From assembly GCA_963734955.1 (NCBI GenBank), contig CAVTJO010000016.1:1-64000 (forward strand): a stretch of DNA of 64,000 nucleotides, given 5' to 3'. The notes under the pieces are model-generated. The model saw only the letters and a list, made by a program, of their open reading frames with translations, did not search any database and was not told the DNA's origin. Each line of letters starts with the position of its first letter. The stretch's first letter is position 1. A program made the position numbers and the translations under genes. Origin of the DNA: UBA11986 sp963734955. Its GTDB lineage: Bacteria; Bacteroidota; Ignavibacteria; UBA10030; UBA6906. Positions 25,256 to 35,777 of the stretch are shown one piece after another.

Positions 25256-28200
25256 ATGATACGAAGGCTATGCGTTCAAGTGTTGATATCGGCTGTCATA
25301 ACGGCTTCAACTCACAGCGAGTGGGTATCTCTGAAGAAGGATGCGTCTCTTCCCGCCCCGCCCCGCGTAACACTGCTGCAGGATGATGGGACTTCCACAG
25401 TATTAAGGGTCGAGCTTTCCGGGTTCGAGGTGAATGATCTGGTAACGGGTTCTCGTACGTACAAGTCCATCGATCTTCTCACGGATGTATCCACAACTGA
25501 AGTGGGGTTTCCGGAACTCCCATGCGTGGCCAAGATCCTCGCAGTGCCCGACCAGGCTTCGATATCGGTTGAGGTTGTCGAGATTGGAGAGGAGCACTCG
25601 TTCACGGGATATACTGTTCCTCCTTCGCGACGGAGCTGGATTGAAGGCGATCCGGAATCTCCCTACGTGGAGAGAATCGATGCATATCAGAGTGGAGAGC
25701 CCTATCCTCTGCAATCAGCATCCATCGGCACTCCCGGCGTGTTCAGGGATTTTCGGATTGCCAGGGTTGTGGTCTATCCGGTGAAGTACATTGCTTCAAA
25801 AAACGAGCTTCGCGTCGTCTCCTCTATAACCATCCGGGTGAAGTATGGAACGGGTGAAGCGGTGAATCCCAGGACGGGTCCGCGGAAGCCGATCGCACCA
25901 TCGTTCGCCGCACTCTACCGCAGTACAATCTTTAACTATCAGAGTATGCTGGCACGAGAATACGGCGGGCTTGAGACGGGCCGTGATGTGCTGCTCTGCA
26001 TCTCTCCGGACGCTTTCGTCAATAGTCTGATGCCGTTTGTGAACTGGAGACACAAGACCGGGACGTTCACGAAAGTGACAAAGTTTAGTGAGATTGGGGC
26101 GAATGCAACCAACCCCGACATCATCAAGAACTACCTTGCCCAGGTGTATCACAGCTGGGAGTATCCTCCGACGTATGTGTTGCTCGCCGGCGACTATGGG
26201 TATGTTCCGATAAAACAGATCACGTACGATTACACGATCGTGAGTGAGAACTACTACGTGGAGATCGATGGGAATGATTTCTTTCCAGAGATGATGATCG
26301 GCCGGTTCACGCACGAGAGCGATGTCACGGAACAGAACATTGTCAGCAAGATCGTGGGGTATGAACGCACTCCGTACACTGCAAACACCGCCTGGTTCAA
26401 GAAGGGGGTTGTCGCGGGGAACAATGAGTATGAGTCGGCGCTCGTGACCAAGCGGTTCACGCGGGAGAGAATGATGGTGGATGGCGGGTTTACGGCTGTT
26501 GACACATTTATGAACCACCAACCCTGCTATTCTTCATTGGCCACTCTCATCAACGTATTGAACACTGGCCGAAGCTTTCTCAACTACAGGGGGGAAGGAT
26601 GGTATGATGGCTGGGCAGCGAGTTGCTATCCATTTTTGACTGGAGATGTATCCTCGGTCAACAATGGGCGAATGCTCACGTTTGTAACCAGTATCGGGTG
26701 TGGTGTGGGGGCATTCAATCAAAACTCTTGCTTTGGCGAACAATGGCTGGAGCTCGGGAGCGTTGCAGCGCCAAGGGGTGCAGTAACATTCATTGGGCCA
26801 ACTTCCAACACACACACGACGTACAACAACAAGATCGACATGGGAATCTACATGGGGATGTTCCAGGAGGGGATGGAAACCCCCGGGCAAGCCCTCGCCA
26901 GAGGGCGGCTGTACATGTACGAGGTGTTCGGTAATGAACGCTGGGTCGAGTATCAAACCAGAATTTACTGTATCCTCGGCGATCCGACTGCCCACATCTG
27001 GAAGAACGTTCCGCGGCCCGTGGTTGTAGCACATCCCCCATCCATCCCGGTGGGATACAATCAGGTGGCATTTACAGTGACCGATTCCGGTACCGGGGTG
27101 CCGATCGGAAGTGCGCAGGTATGTCTGTCGGGTGACAGCATCTATGCAACGGGATACACCGATCTGCAGGGGAAAGTGGTCCTGCCGATTACTCCCGAGT
27201 TTATGGACACACTGAACGTATTGGTGCGGGGTGGAAACGTCATTCCGTTCGAAGGCTCAATGAGAATCACGTCTGAGACGGAACATGTTGCTCCGCTTGG
27301 AGACCCGCTCGTTGTTGACCTCGACGGCAATCTTGATGGCATGATCAACCCAAACGAACATGGCCAGATCACGTTCACACTCAAGAACTGGGGGACACAA
27401 ATGGCGTCGAATGTGCAGGCCGCGTTGAATGTCGACACAAGCCTGGTTGGGCTTCAAACGACCTCACCAGTCGATTTCGGAGACCTTCCTTCCGGCGGTT
27501 CCTTTACCGGCGCTCCGTTCCAGTTTTTTGTGAAGCCGAATTGCGAGGTGGGAGACAGTATTCTCTTTTCGTTGCATGTCTCAAGCACGACACAGGCATG
27601 GGAGTACTTCCAGTTCGAGGAAGTGAAGGGGTGCAAGTTGAAATGCATCATGTACATCGTTGATGACCGTGGTTCCATCCGGTCCAACGCGCGGATGGAT
27701 CCCGGTGAAACGGTAAAGCTCTATGTCACCCTGAAGAACATTGGGGAGGATGTTGCCCCGGATATTCGCTCCACACTTCGGTGCGCCAGTTCCTACATTT
27801 CCATCAGTGATTCGACCGCGATGTTCGGCACCATGGGGGCTGACAGCGGGTTCACAAACTATACCGACTACTTTGTTGTGAGCGTGGACAGTTCATGTCC
27901 GGCGCGATCGATAATTCCTTACAGTCTCGTTCTTGAGACACACGGCGGACGCTATGCGTACACCCGGGTTGATACTCTCTCGATACCGGTATCGATGCCG
28001 AGGCGCAGTGACCCAACCGGACCGGATTCGTATGGTTACTATGCGTATGCCAGCGACGATACGCTGTTCCAGCAAGCGCCGAAGTATATGTGGGCGGAGA
28101 TCAATGGCATTGGAACCCAGGTGACAGGCACCTCGGGTAATTTCACCTCAACTGTAACCCTGCCGTTCACGTTCAGATACTACGGAGTGGACTATACGCA

Positions 28201-29014
28201 AGTGCGGCTCAGCAGCGATGGCTGGATCGCATTTGGCAGCGGAACACAGACAGCGTCAACAGAATACTGCCTGCCACACAATGACAATGTGAATTGCATG
28301 GTCGCTCCATTCTGGCTGAACCTTTTTTCGTCCGGCGATACGGGAAAGCTGCTGTATTACTATGATGCTCCTCAACGAAGGTTCATCGTGGAATGGTACA
28401 ACGTTGGTCACTCAGCCGATGGAACCAAGAAAGAGACATTCCAGATCATACTGTTTGATCCCGCACACTATCCTACCACCACGGGAGACGGGGATATTCT
28501 TTTCCAATACAAGAACGTCGCCGATCCCAGTGAGAACACTGTCGGGATGGAGAATCATACACAGACTGTTGCGCTGCAATATATGTGCAGCGACCGATTG
28601 TATGATGAGAGCGTGACGCCGTTGAGAGATACTCTCGCGATCCTCATCTCGACACGGACTCCCCGTCTGCTGGTAGGGGTTGGGGAACAGCGCGCTGAGC
28701 AGGAAGTAATCCCGAGGGCGTTCGCTCTGGGACAGAACTATCCGAACCCGTTCAATCCGCAAACCACCATCTCGTACTTGTTGCCCGAGAAGAGCGAAGT
28801 TTCTCTCAAAATCTATAACGTAACCGGTCAATTGGTATATACACTGTACGAAGGGGAGCAGGTGGCAGGAAGGCATGCCATGGTATGGAACGGAATGAAC
28901 GATCGTGGCACAAACGTCGGGTCGGGAGTTTATTTCTGCCGACTGATCGCGACGCCAGTATCAGGCCCGGTCGGTGGCAATGTTCAGACGAAGAAGCTGT
29001 TGCTTCTCAGGTAG
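25256..29014 (+). CDS. T9SS-secreted C25 (gingipain-family) protein 2
   Basis: 1,252 residues from ATG 25256 (signal peptide IRRLCVQVLISAVITAS). A paralogue of the preceding gene in the same domain order: propeptide, C25 domain with YVLLAGDYGYVP, YYVEIDGNDFFPEMMIGRF, LNYRGEGW (Glu447 at the His position) and TSIGCGVGAF (Cys482), the CARDB-like pair and SSDGWIAFGSG region, then the sorting domain with LGQNYPNPFNPQTTISY. It lacks the two 'GWNLISNP' repeats of protein 1, which explains most of the length difference. A tandem duplication with divergence is clear from the translation. Confidence 0.88.
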   Translation: MIRRLCVQVLISAVITASTHSEWVSLKKDASLPAPPRVTLLQDDGTSTVLRVELSGFEVNDLVTGSRTYKSIDLLTDVSTTEVGFPELPCVAKILAVPDQASISVEVVEIGEEHSFTGYTVPPSRRSWIEGDPESPYVERIDAYQSGEPYPLQSASIGTPGVFRDFRIARVVVYPVKYIASKNELRVVSSITIRVKYGTGEAVNPRTGPRKPIAPSFAALYRSTIFNYQSMLAREYGGLETGRDVLLCISPDAFVNSLMPFVNWRHKTGTFTKVTKFSEIGANATNPDIIKNYLAQVYHSWEYPPTYVLLAGDYGYVPIKQITYDYTIVSENYYVEIDGNDFFPEMMIGRFTHESDVTEQNIVSKIVGYERTPYTANTAWFKKGVVAGNNEYESALVTKRFTRERMMVDGGFTAVDTFMNHQPCYSSLATLINVLNTGRSFLNYRGEGWYDGWAASCYPFLTGDVSSVNNGRMLTFVTSIGCGVGAFNQNSCFGEQWLELGSVAAPRGAVTFIGPTSNTHTTYNNKIDMGIYMGMFQEGMETPGQALARGRLYMYEVFGNERWVEYQTRIYCILGDPTAHIWKNVPRPVVVAHPPSIPVGYNQVAFTVTDSGTGVPIGSAQVCLSGDSIYATGYTDLQGKVVLPITPEFMDTLNVLVRGGNVIPFEGSMRITSETEHVAPLGDPLVVDLDGNLDGMINPNEHGQITFTLKNWGTQMASNVQAALNVDTSLVGLQTTSPVDFGDLPSGGSFTGAPFQFFVKPNCEVGDSILFSLHVSSTTQAWEYFQFEEVKGCKLKCIMYIVDDRGSIRSNARMDPGETVKLYVTLKNIGEDVAPDIRSTLRCASSYISISDSTAMFGTMGADSGFTNYTDYFVVSVDSSCPARSIIPYSLVLETHGGRYAYTRVDTLSIPVSMPRRSDPTGPDSYGYYAYASDDTLFQQAPKYMWAEINGIGTQVTGTSGNFTSTVTLPFTFRYYGVDYTQVRLSSDGWIAFGSGTQTASTEYCLPHNDNVNCMVAPFWLNLFSSGDTGKLLYYYDAPQRRFIVEWYNVGHSADGTKKETFQIILFDPAHYPTTTGDGDILFQYKNVADPSENTVGMENHTQTVALQYMCSDRLYDESVTPLRDTLAILISTRTPRLLVGVGEQRAEQEVIPRAFALGQNYPNPFNPQTTISYLLPEKSEVSLKIYNVTGQLVYTLYEGEQVAGRHAMVWNGMNDRGTNVGSGVYFCRLIATPVSGPVGGNVQTKKLLLLR

Positions 29015-29165
29015 CCCGAGTCCGTGCGGCGTCGATCGCGGCGCTGATGGAACGGTAACGCTCTTAAAATATGCCCTGCCCGGCGAGTTCATGGAACGTG
29101 CGATGTTCCTGGATGGTTCGCGGACGAGGGCATGATTCGTCGAGCCTGGCAAAAGGAGAAGGTGG

Positions 29166-31137
29166 ATGATACCGCTTTTGCTGGCACTGTGGGCGTATCA
29201 CACCGGGTTGGGAAAGGAAGAAGGAACCGCTCTTCCTCATGACTCGACCCCAATTCAAGAAGGTTGCACTATCGGAGTTGCGTCCGCGTGGGCGACGGCC
29301 GATGGGCGACCCTTACTCTGGAAAATCCGCGACAACTCTGACCTGCCCAACAATTCTGTTTCTTACGATACCACGCTGCCACTTCATTTCATCGGGGTTA
29401 CGAATTCAGGCGGATCCGAAGTCTGGATGGGTGTGAACGAGGATGGTTTCGCCATAATCAATTCCACAGCGCATGACCTTCCCGGAGCCACATCGGGGTT
29501 GACCAACGGTGTCCTCATGCGTATAGCCCTCGGAACGTGCGCAGGTGTCAACGAGTTTATCCATCTTCTCGACTCAACAAACACAGCCGGACGCCGAACC
29601 CAGGCGAACTTTGGAGTGACTCGATGCGTCTGGTGCGGCAGTCATGATTGAGGTGAGTGCCAACAGTTACTGGAGGTTCGATGCAAACGATCCGGTGCAG
29701 TCACCCGATGGCTACGTCCTCCGCACGAACTTCTCGATAACGGGAGGTGGAGCCACTGGAATCGAACGCTACTGGAGAACGGCCAGTCAGATAGGAGAGT
29801 TCGCTCTGGGCGATACTCTTGACTACCGGAGGATTCTCCGCTACCACACTCGGGATTTCTCTGATCAGAATAGTCATCGGATCCCCATTCCGTATCGTCA
29901 TGAATGGGTTTCCGGTGGTCCGCTCGGTTATGTATCCACCGGCTTTAGTGTCTGCAGAGACAAGTCGATAGCAGCCGCAGCAATCGTTGGCGTCAAACGC
30001 GGTGAATTGCCAATGTTGAGTACGATGTGGACGATTCTTGGCCACCCCGCGTCCGGCATTGCCGTACCATACTGGCCTGTCGGGAATCCACCAAGCGTCG
30101 CACACGGCGACACATCTTCACCACTCTACGATATTGCCAGGAAGATCCGATCTCTTCTTTTTGATTGGTCCACAAACCGTGACTTTGTTGATTCCTATAA
30201 ACTGCGCGATGAATGCGGCAATGGACTCTGGCCCGGGATATTCAAGGCTGAGGATTCAATATTCGATGAGGCGGAAGCATTGCTCGGGCACTGGCGCAAG
30301 GTTTTCCCGACGGGAAAGTCGATACTGAAAGCTGAGAATTCTTTTGCCTCGTTTGCCGCTTCACAGTTGGACCGCTCATATCTGAAGCTGGCGAGCCGGG
30401 TTGTAGTCCGTGTTGCGAACGATGTCCCCTACCTGGATGAGAATGGAAAGGTGCTCGAGGACGGTGACATTATACAATTGGTTTGGGCCGGTAAAGATGG
30501 CAGAATTGATCCCCCTAACGCGGTCACCCGAGGCGCAGAGCGGGGAAACCCGACAAATGATGACCGTTTGATTGGTGTTCTCCATGTAATTGGGGAAAAT
30601 GCATCATCAGCCGGCTCATTTCGTTTTCAGGCAATCGGGTGGCCGGACTACACCATCGGGTGTCCCGCAGCCGGGGATTTCATCTATGTACGCGCGTTCA
30701 ACGCAAGCAGCCTGGAGAAGGCAACTTCGTTTGGTGATGCTCGACTCTATTTGGTTTCAACCAATGCCGGTCAATCATACGCTCCTTTAATTGAAGGAGG
30801 TCGAACGGCGCAACCGCTCAGAGGTTTGGACCCGGCAGTTGCTTCCTTGCGTCTTAGGCTCTCTCCGAACTATCCGAATCCTTTCAACTCCTCCACAATC
30901 ATAGAATTTGAAATACACGGCATCTCCGACGCGCAACGCGGAGTCGAACTCACTATCTTCAACACGCTCGGCGAGGTCGTGAAGAATTTCCACGTCGGAA
31001 CCGCTTCGGACGGAACTCAGAGATTGGAATGGGACGGGAGAAACGATGGAGGAAAGGTACAACCATCTGGTGTGTATTTTCTCAGGTTGAACGATGGATC
31101 AGCGACAACGATGCGAAAGATGACATTGCTTAAATGA
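29166..31137 (+). CDS. T9SS-secreted C45-type Ntn hydrolase, frame-disrupted
   Basis: A short signal peptide (IPLLLALWAYHTGLG) is followed by EGCTIGVASAWATADGRPLL, where Cys34 would be the amino-terminal nucleophile after self-cleavage, as in peptidase C45/acyl-transferase Ntn hydrolases. WMGVNEDGFAIINSTAHDLP and RRTQANFGV follow. A one-base insertion near 29619 shifts the frame; reading resumes as LDASGAAVMIEVSANSYW and runs to a type A sorting domain (LSPNYPNPFNSSTIIEF to MRKMTLLK). Joined length is about 656 residues. Family members cut amide bonds (penicillin acylase-like, bile-salt hydrolase-like). Within a poly-gamma-glutamate locus, a polymer-trimming or anchoring role analogous to CapD is a reasonable hypothesis only. 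Confidence 0.75.
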
Positions 31138-34100
31138 TTCTCCGTGGATGTTTGCTGGTAATGAAACCCGACTCAAGAACGAGAAGACACTCCCGCGTCA
31201 ACGTTGTGCTGCTGGCGATGTTGATGGCCTCCGGTTCACTTGCCTCTGACTTCCCGTCCGGAAAAGGCGAGGGACATCAGTTCGCTACTTTGACACCCGG
31301 GGACACCATCGAGGATTTCGAGAGCGGCAGAGTAAGTCTGATTTCGTATCCTGGTCAAGATCAGCACCCCGATGCATGGAGGGTGGACTCCCTTCTTCCT
31401 CATTACGGCTCCCGCTACTCCCTTAAGTTCTTTGGCAACACCTGGAAGACCGAGCACATCACTCCACTTTTCGTCGACTCCATCGATGTGTGGCAGGTTT
31501 CCGCGTACATCGACAGCCTTGGGGAAATTCAGGGTTTTGGAGTCATCGATGATTCCGCGCATGCACTGATGTACAGCTTTGCGGGAACGGAATTGCTTGA
31601 CCCCGTGGATTGGGTAACGGTGTATCAGGGGGCATTTCCTCTCCGGACGTGGAATATCTATCAACTTCCAATTGCCTCCGACTGGCTTGCCCGGTATGGC
31701 TATCTGCCGACGATTACAGACATTGTGTACATAAATGATCGAGACCTGGCATCTCATGCAGTGGTGTATTTTGATGACATCATCGATATCACCGACTCGC
31801 TTCCAACCGCGCCGCAGGTTTCGATCGCGGATTCCGTTGGTGATGTCTTCATGAACGTCTCGAGATGCAAGAGTGTTGATGTGCAGTTCTATGGTTACGT
31901 GTATGATCCCGACGGTGGAACCCATGTATTTCATTGGGACTTTGGTGACGGCGTGACCAGCACTCTCCAGAATCCCTCCCACACGTTTCTTGTCCTGGAC
32001 AACCATCCGTACACTGTGCTGTTGACAGTTGTGGATCAAACCGGACTTTGGGGAAGGGCAACCTGCCAGATTCAGGTCGATCCCGGTCCAACCACGTTCC
32101 CGATCAGGATAAACTTCGTCGGCGACATCATGATGGCTCGAAGATACGAGCAACCGGGAGGAATCATCCCAACGCGCGGCGTTGAAGCGATCTTCGCACC
32201 GACGAAGGCTCTCCTTGGCGATGCTGCTGACATCACTGTGGGCAATCTTGAAAGTCCGCTGTGCAATACAGGTACCCGCCATCCAACCAAGCCAATCGTG
32301 TTCAGAGGTTCTCCCACGAATGTGGCGGGGCTGACGTATGCGGGTATCGATGTTGTCACGATCGCAAACAATCATGTTGTTGACTACGGTCTTCCGGGAC
32401 TCCAGCAGATGCAAAGTGTTCTGCGGGACAACAACATCACGTTCTCCGGAGCTGGTGCGAATTCGTACGAAGCAAACCTGCCCGTATTCCGTACGAAGTC
32501 GGGTGTGTGCATTGGATTCCTTGCATCCAGCGACCGGACAGGCCAGTACGAAAACTACCAGCCGTTTCTCGATGCCGGGTTTAACAAACCCGGGTTCGCA
32601 AACCTCACCCCTTTTGACCTCACGCGTCAGATCGATAGCGTCAGGAGTGTGGCAGATTTGATTGTTGTCGAGATGCATTCCGGTTCCGAATACTCAGTAG
32701 CCCCCACCGAGAATTTCCACAGACCTCGTGTTATTGATCCGGAAGGAGACGAAGATTATTCTCCGTTTCTTACGATTCCGCTGCTTACCGATATTCAAAC
32801 CCGCGAGACTGCAATTGATCAGGGAGCCGATCTCGTGATCTGTCATCATCCACATGTCGCCCACGGGTTTGAAGTGTATCGCGGGAAGTTGATTGCCCAT
32901 TCGCTTGGCAACTTCGTCTTTGATCTCGACTATCCGGAAACAATGCCGACCATGATCCTGAATGCCGGCATCGATGAGACGGGATTCCGTGAATATTCCG
33001 TGACCCCGGTGTTTATCGACGATTACATTCCGATGAGAGCGGAGGGAGGTTTCGGGCTTCACATGCTGGATTACCTCGCAAGGCGGTCGAAGGATCTCGG
33101 CACGTATCTCATCGTTGACTCCCAGTCCGTGAGTGCCTCAATCGTTCTTGATACCCTGCATCTTCGGCCCAATATTGTGCCACACACAAGCCACGTCCGG
33201 GTACAGCAGCAAGGAAATGACTGGATATCGGAGCCGTTGCGCCTGGCGAGAAGCGGCAGTGTTTCATCGATTGCCAGCATCACACCTTCGGCATCGTGGC
33301 AGTATCGACTTGGCAGGGACGTGATCTGGTTTGGCAATTTCGAGGATGAAGGCTGTACGCTGTGGAATATCAATGAGAGTAATGAGGGATACGATACGAC
33401 CACCTATCATACCGGCAAAAGGTCTTTGTTGCAGCAGCGGAACGCCGGCTCCGGATCCACTGACCACGGGATTTGAGGAACGGATCTTGTGTGATTCGGA
33501 TACGTCACACGGTATTCTCTGTATGGATATGTCAAGACTTCAAACGCGAATGACGCCACTATGAGAGTCAAGTTCTACAATTCAAGAACCGGCACTGAGA
33601 TTGGGACAGGAGAAATCGATACGCTCATCGACGGCACCACGGATTGGACCTTCCACCACCACGAGTTTGTGCCGGCAACCGGCACGACATTCTTCGATGT
33701 CCAGCTCTCAAGCAGTTCGCCGGTCACTGGCACAGCAAAGTCCTGGTTCGACGATGCAGGTATTATCGCTTGGTCCGGTTGGAAACCATTCAATCCTTCC
33801 GAGACAATGAGCACCCCAAACGATTACTACTGGGTGCAAGTCAAGTCAACCATCCAGGCCTCCACAGCAACCGTTAGTTACACGGAAACCCGGTATACCG
33901 ATGTTTCCACCCCGGTAAAAGAACAAGGGTCATCTCATCCATCCGCATTCAAACTTCTTCAGAACTATCCGAATCCCTTTAATCCATCGACTTCAATTCG
34001 GTACACCTTACCCGTGGCCGGATATGTGACACTCAGAGTGTACAATGTTCTTGGACAGGAAGCAGCAACATTGGTTGACGAAATCAGGGGCGCTGGTGAT

Positions 34101-34205
34101 CACATTGCGACGTGGAAGCCAAGGGGAATGGCGAGTGGAGTTTATTTGTACCGATTGAGTGCAGGAGATTTTACAGGGATACGGAAGATGATGTTGTTAA
34201 AGTAG
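31134..34205 (+). CDS. CapA/PgsA-type phosphoesterase-like protein with PKD and T9SS sorting domain, frame-disrupted
   Basis: The start overlaps the previous stop (ATGA); Met at 31161 is an alternative that gives a neat signal peptide. Order: a CBM-like region (residues about 40-220), a PKD domain (GTHVFHWDFGDGVTSTLQNP), the CapA metallophosphoesterase-like domain (INFVGDIMMARRYE; VGNLESPLC; DVVTIANNHVVDYG; VICHHPHVAHGFEVY; AHSLGNFVFD), a second CBM-like region (ANDATMRVKFYNSR), and a type A sorting domain (LLQNYPNPFNPSTSIRY to IRKMMLLK). A stop at 33474-33476 falls inside a short out-of-frame stretch (about 33455-33515) that reads GFEERILCDSDTS one frame over, so two compensating indels are likely. 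Joined length is about 1,024 residues. PgsA/CapA is needed for polymer transport or synthesis in Bacillus. Confidence 0.82.
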
Positions 34206-34307
34206 AGAAAAACATCACGACCTATGTTGTAGCTAGGCTTTGGCGCGGTGGGCTCAAAAGTTCTGCCGGATGAAAAGAGGAGAGTAGGCGTCTAGCAATC
34301 GGTTTTG

Positions 34308-34336
34308 TTGACCCTCTCTCAATTCTTTCCTATATT
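34308..34336 (+). promoter_or_regulatory. Sigma70-like promoter of asnS
   Basis: TTGACC (34308-34313), 17-base spacer, TATATT (34331-34336). Predicted start about 34343, giving a 45-base leader to the asnS ATG. Confidence 0.65.
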
Positions 34337-34387
34337 GACTTCAGATTGTTCTCGTTGCCTTTCGAATTTACTTGCTGAAGGAATTTC

Positions 34388-35683
34388 ATGAGTCGCATTT
34401 ACATCGAAGATCTTCCCCGACATGTCGGTGAAGTGGTAACACTGAGGGGCTGGGTGTACAACAAACGATCCAGTGGCAAGATCAGGTTTCTGGTCATGCG
34501 GGATGGAACCGGAGTTGTCCAGGGAGTTGTTGCCAAAGGTTCAGTGAGCGAGGAGGTATTCAACAGGTTTGATCAACTTACACAGGAATCATCGTTCGGG
34601 ATGACGGGCAAAGTCCGCAAAGAGGATCGTGCATCCGGAGGTCATGAGCTTGACGTCAGCGATATCCAGATCATCAGCATTGCAAAGGAATATCCGATCA
34701 CCCCGAAAGAGCACGGCGTGGATTTTCTCATGGACCGCCGTCATCTCTGGCTAAGGTCGAGCAGACAGCACGCGATTATGCGGGTGCGGCATCAGATCAT
34801 CAAGGCGATCAGGGAATTCTTTGATGACCGCGGCTTCGTGCTCATGGATGCCCCGATCTTTACTCCCGCAGCATGTGAGGGAACTTCAACCTTGTTTGAG
34901 ACCGAGTACTTCGACCTGGGCAAAGCATACTTGACGCAATCCGGTCAGCTCTATGGCGAGGCCGGTGCAATGGCGCTGGGAAAGGTCTATGTATTTGGGC
35001 CGACGTTCCGGGCAGAAAAATCAAAAACACGCAGACACCTGACAGAATTCTGGATGGTGGAGCCTGAAGTTGCATTCAACGACCTGAACGACAATATGGA
35101 ACTTGCAGAAGAGTTCCTCGAGTACATCGTCCAATCGGTCATAAAGCACAGGATGCCGGAACTGAAGACACTCGAACGAAACACGAAGTTCCTGGAAAAC
35201 GTGAAGAAACCGCTGCCAAGAATCTCGTATGACGAGGCAGTGGAAATTCTGCACAAGAAGGGAATTGACTTTCAGTGGGGAAACGACCTTGGCGGAACGG
35301 ACGAGACTGTTGTGTCGGAACAGTTTGACCGCCCCGTGATGGTACACAGGTATCCGGCTGCCATCAAAGCGTTTTACATGAAACGTGACCCGGAAAATCC
35401 AAAGCTGGCCTTGGCTGTGGATGTACTTGCGCCGGAAGGATATGGCGAGATCATTGGCGGCAGTCAGAGGGAAGACGATCTCGACCAGTTGCTTGCACGA
35501 ATCAAGGAAAACAACCTCCCTCAGGAAGCGTTTGAATGGTATCTTGATCTTCGGAGGTACGGTTCTGTGCCCCATGCAGGTTTCGGACTGGGTGTCGAGC
35601 GGACCGTGTCCTGGATCTGCGGTCTTGATCATGTGCGCGAGACGATTCCCTTCCCGAGAATGATCTACCGATTGACACCGTGA
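34388..35683 (+). CDS. asnS: Asparaginyl-tRNA synthetase
   Basis: 431 residues, a class IIb aminoacyl-tRNA synthetase. It has the OB-fold anticodon-binding domain (VVTLRGWVYNKRSSGKIRFL) and motif 1 (HAIMRVRHQIIKAIREFF). Motif 2 is FGPTFRAEKSKTRRHLTEFW and motif 3 is GFGLGVERTVSWICGL. CEGTSTLFETEYF with YLTQSGQLYGEA points to asparagine rather than aspartate. It is transcribed from its own promoter, and the frame is intact. Confidence 0.95.
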   Translation: MSRIYIEDLPRHVGEVVTLRGWVYNKRSSGKIRFLVMRDGTGVVQGVVAKGSVSEEVFNRFDQLTQESSFGMTGKVRKEDRASGGHELDVSDIQIISIAKEYPITPKEHGVDFLMDRRHLWLRSSRQHAIMRVRHQIIKAIREFFDDRGFVLMDAPIFTPAACEGTSTLFETEYFDLGKAYLTQSGQLYGEAGAMALGKVYVFGPTFRAEKSKTRRHLTEFWMVEPEVAFNDLNDNMELAEEFLEYIVQSVIKHRMPELKTLERNTKFLENVKKPLPRISYDEAVEILHKKGIDFQWGNDLGGTDETVVSEQFDRPVMVHRYPAAIKAFYMKRDPENPKLALAVDVLAPEGYGEIIGGSQREDDLDQLLARIKENNLPQEAFEWYLDLRRYGSVPHAGFGLGVERTVSWICGLDHVRETIPFPRMIYRLTP

Positions 35684-35777
35684 TGCCTCATCGTTACCGC
35701 AGAGGGTTGTCGGGGGAAAAGCCAAGGGAATCCTTCTCGCCGACCGTTGGCGACATCACTGCTATATCAGTGCCACG

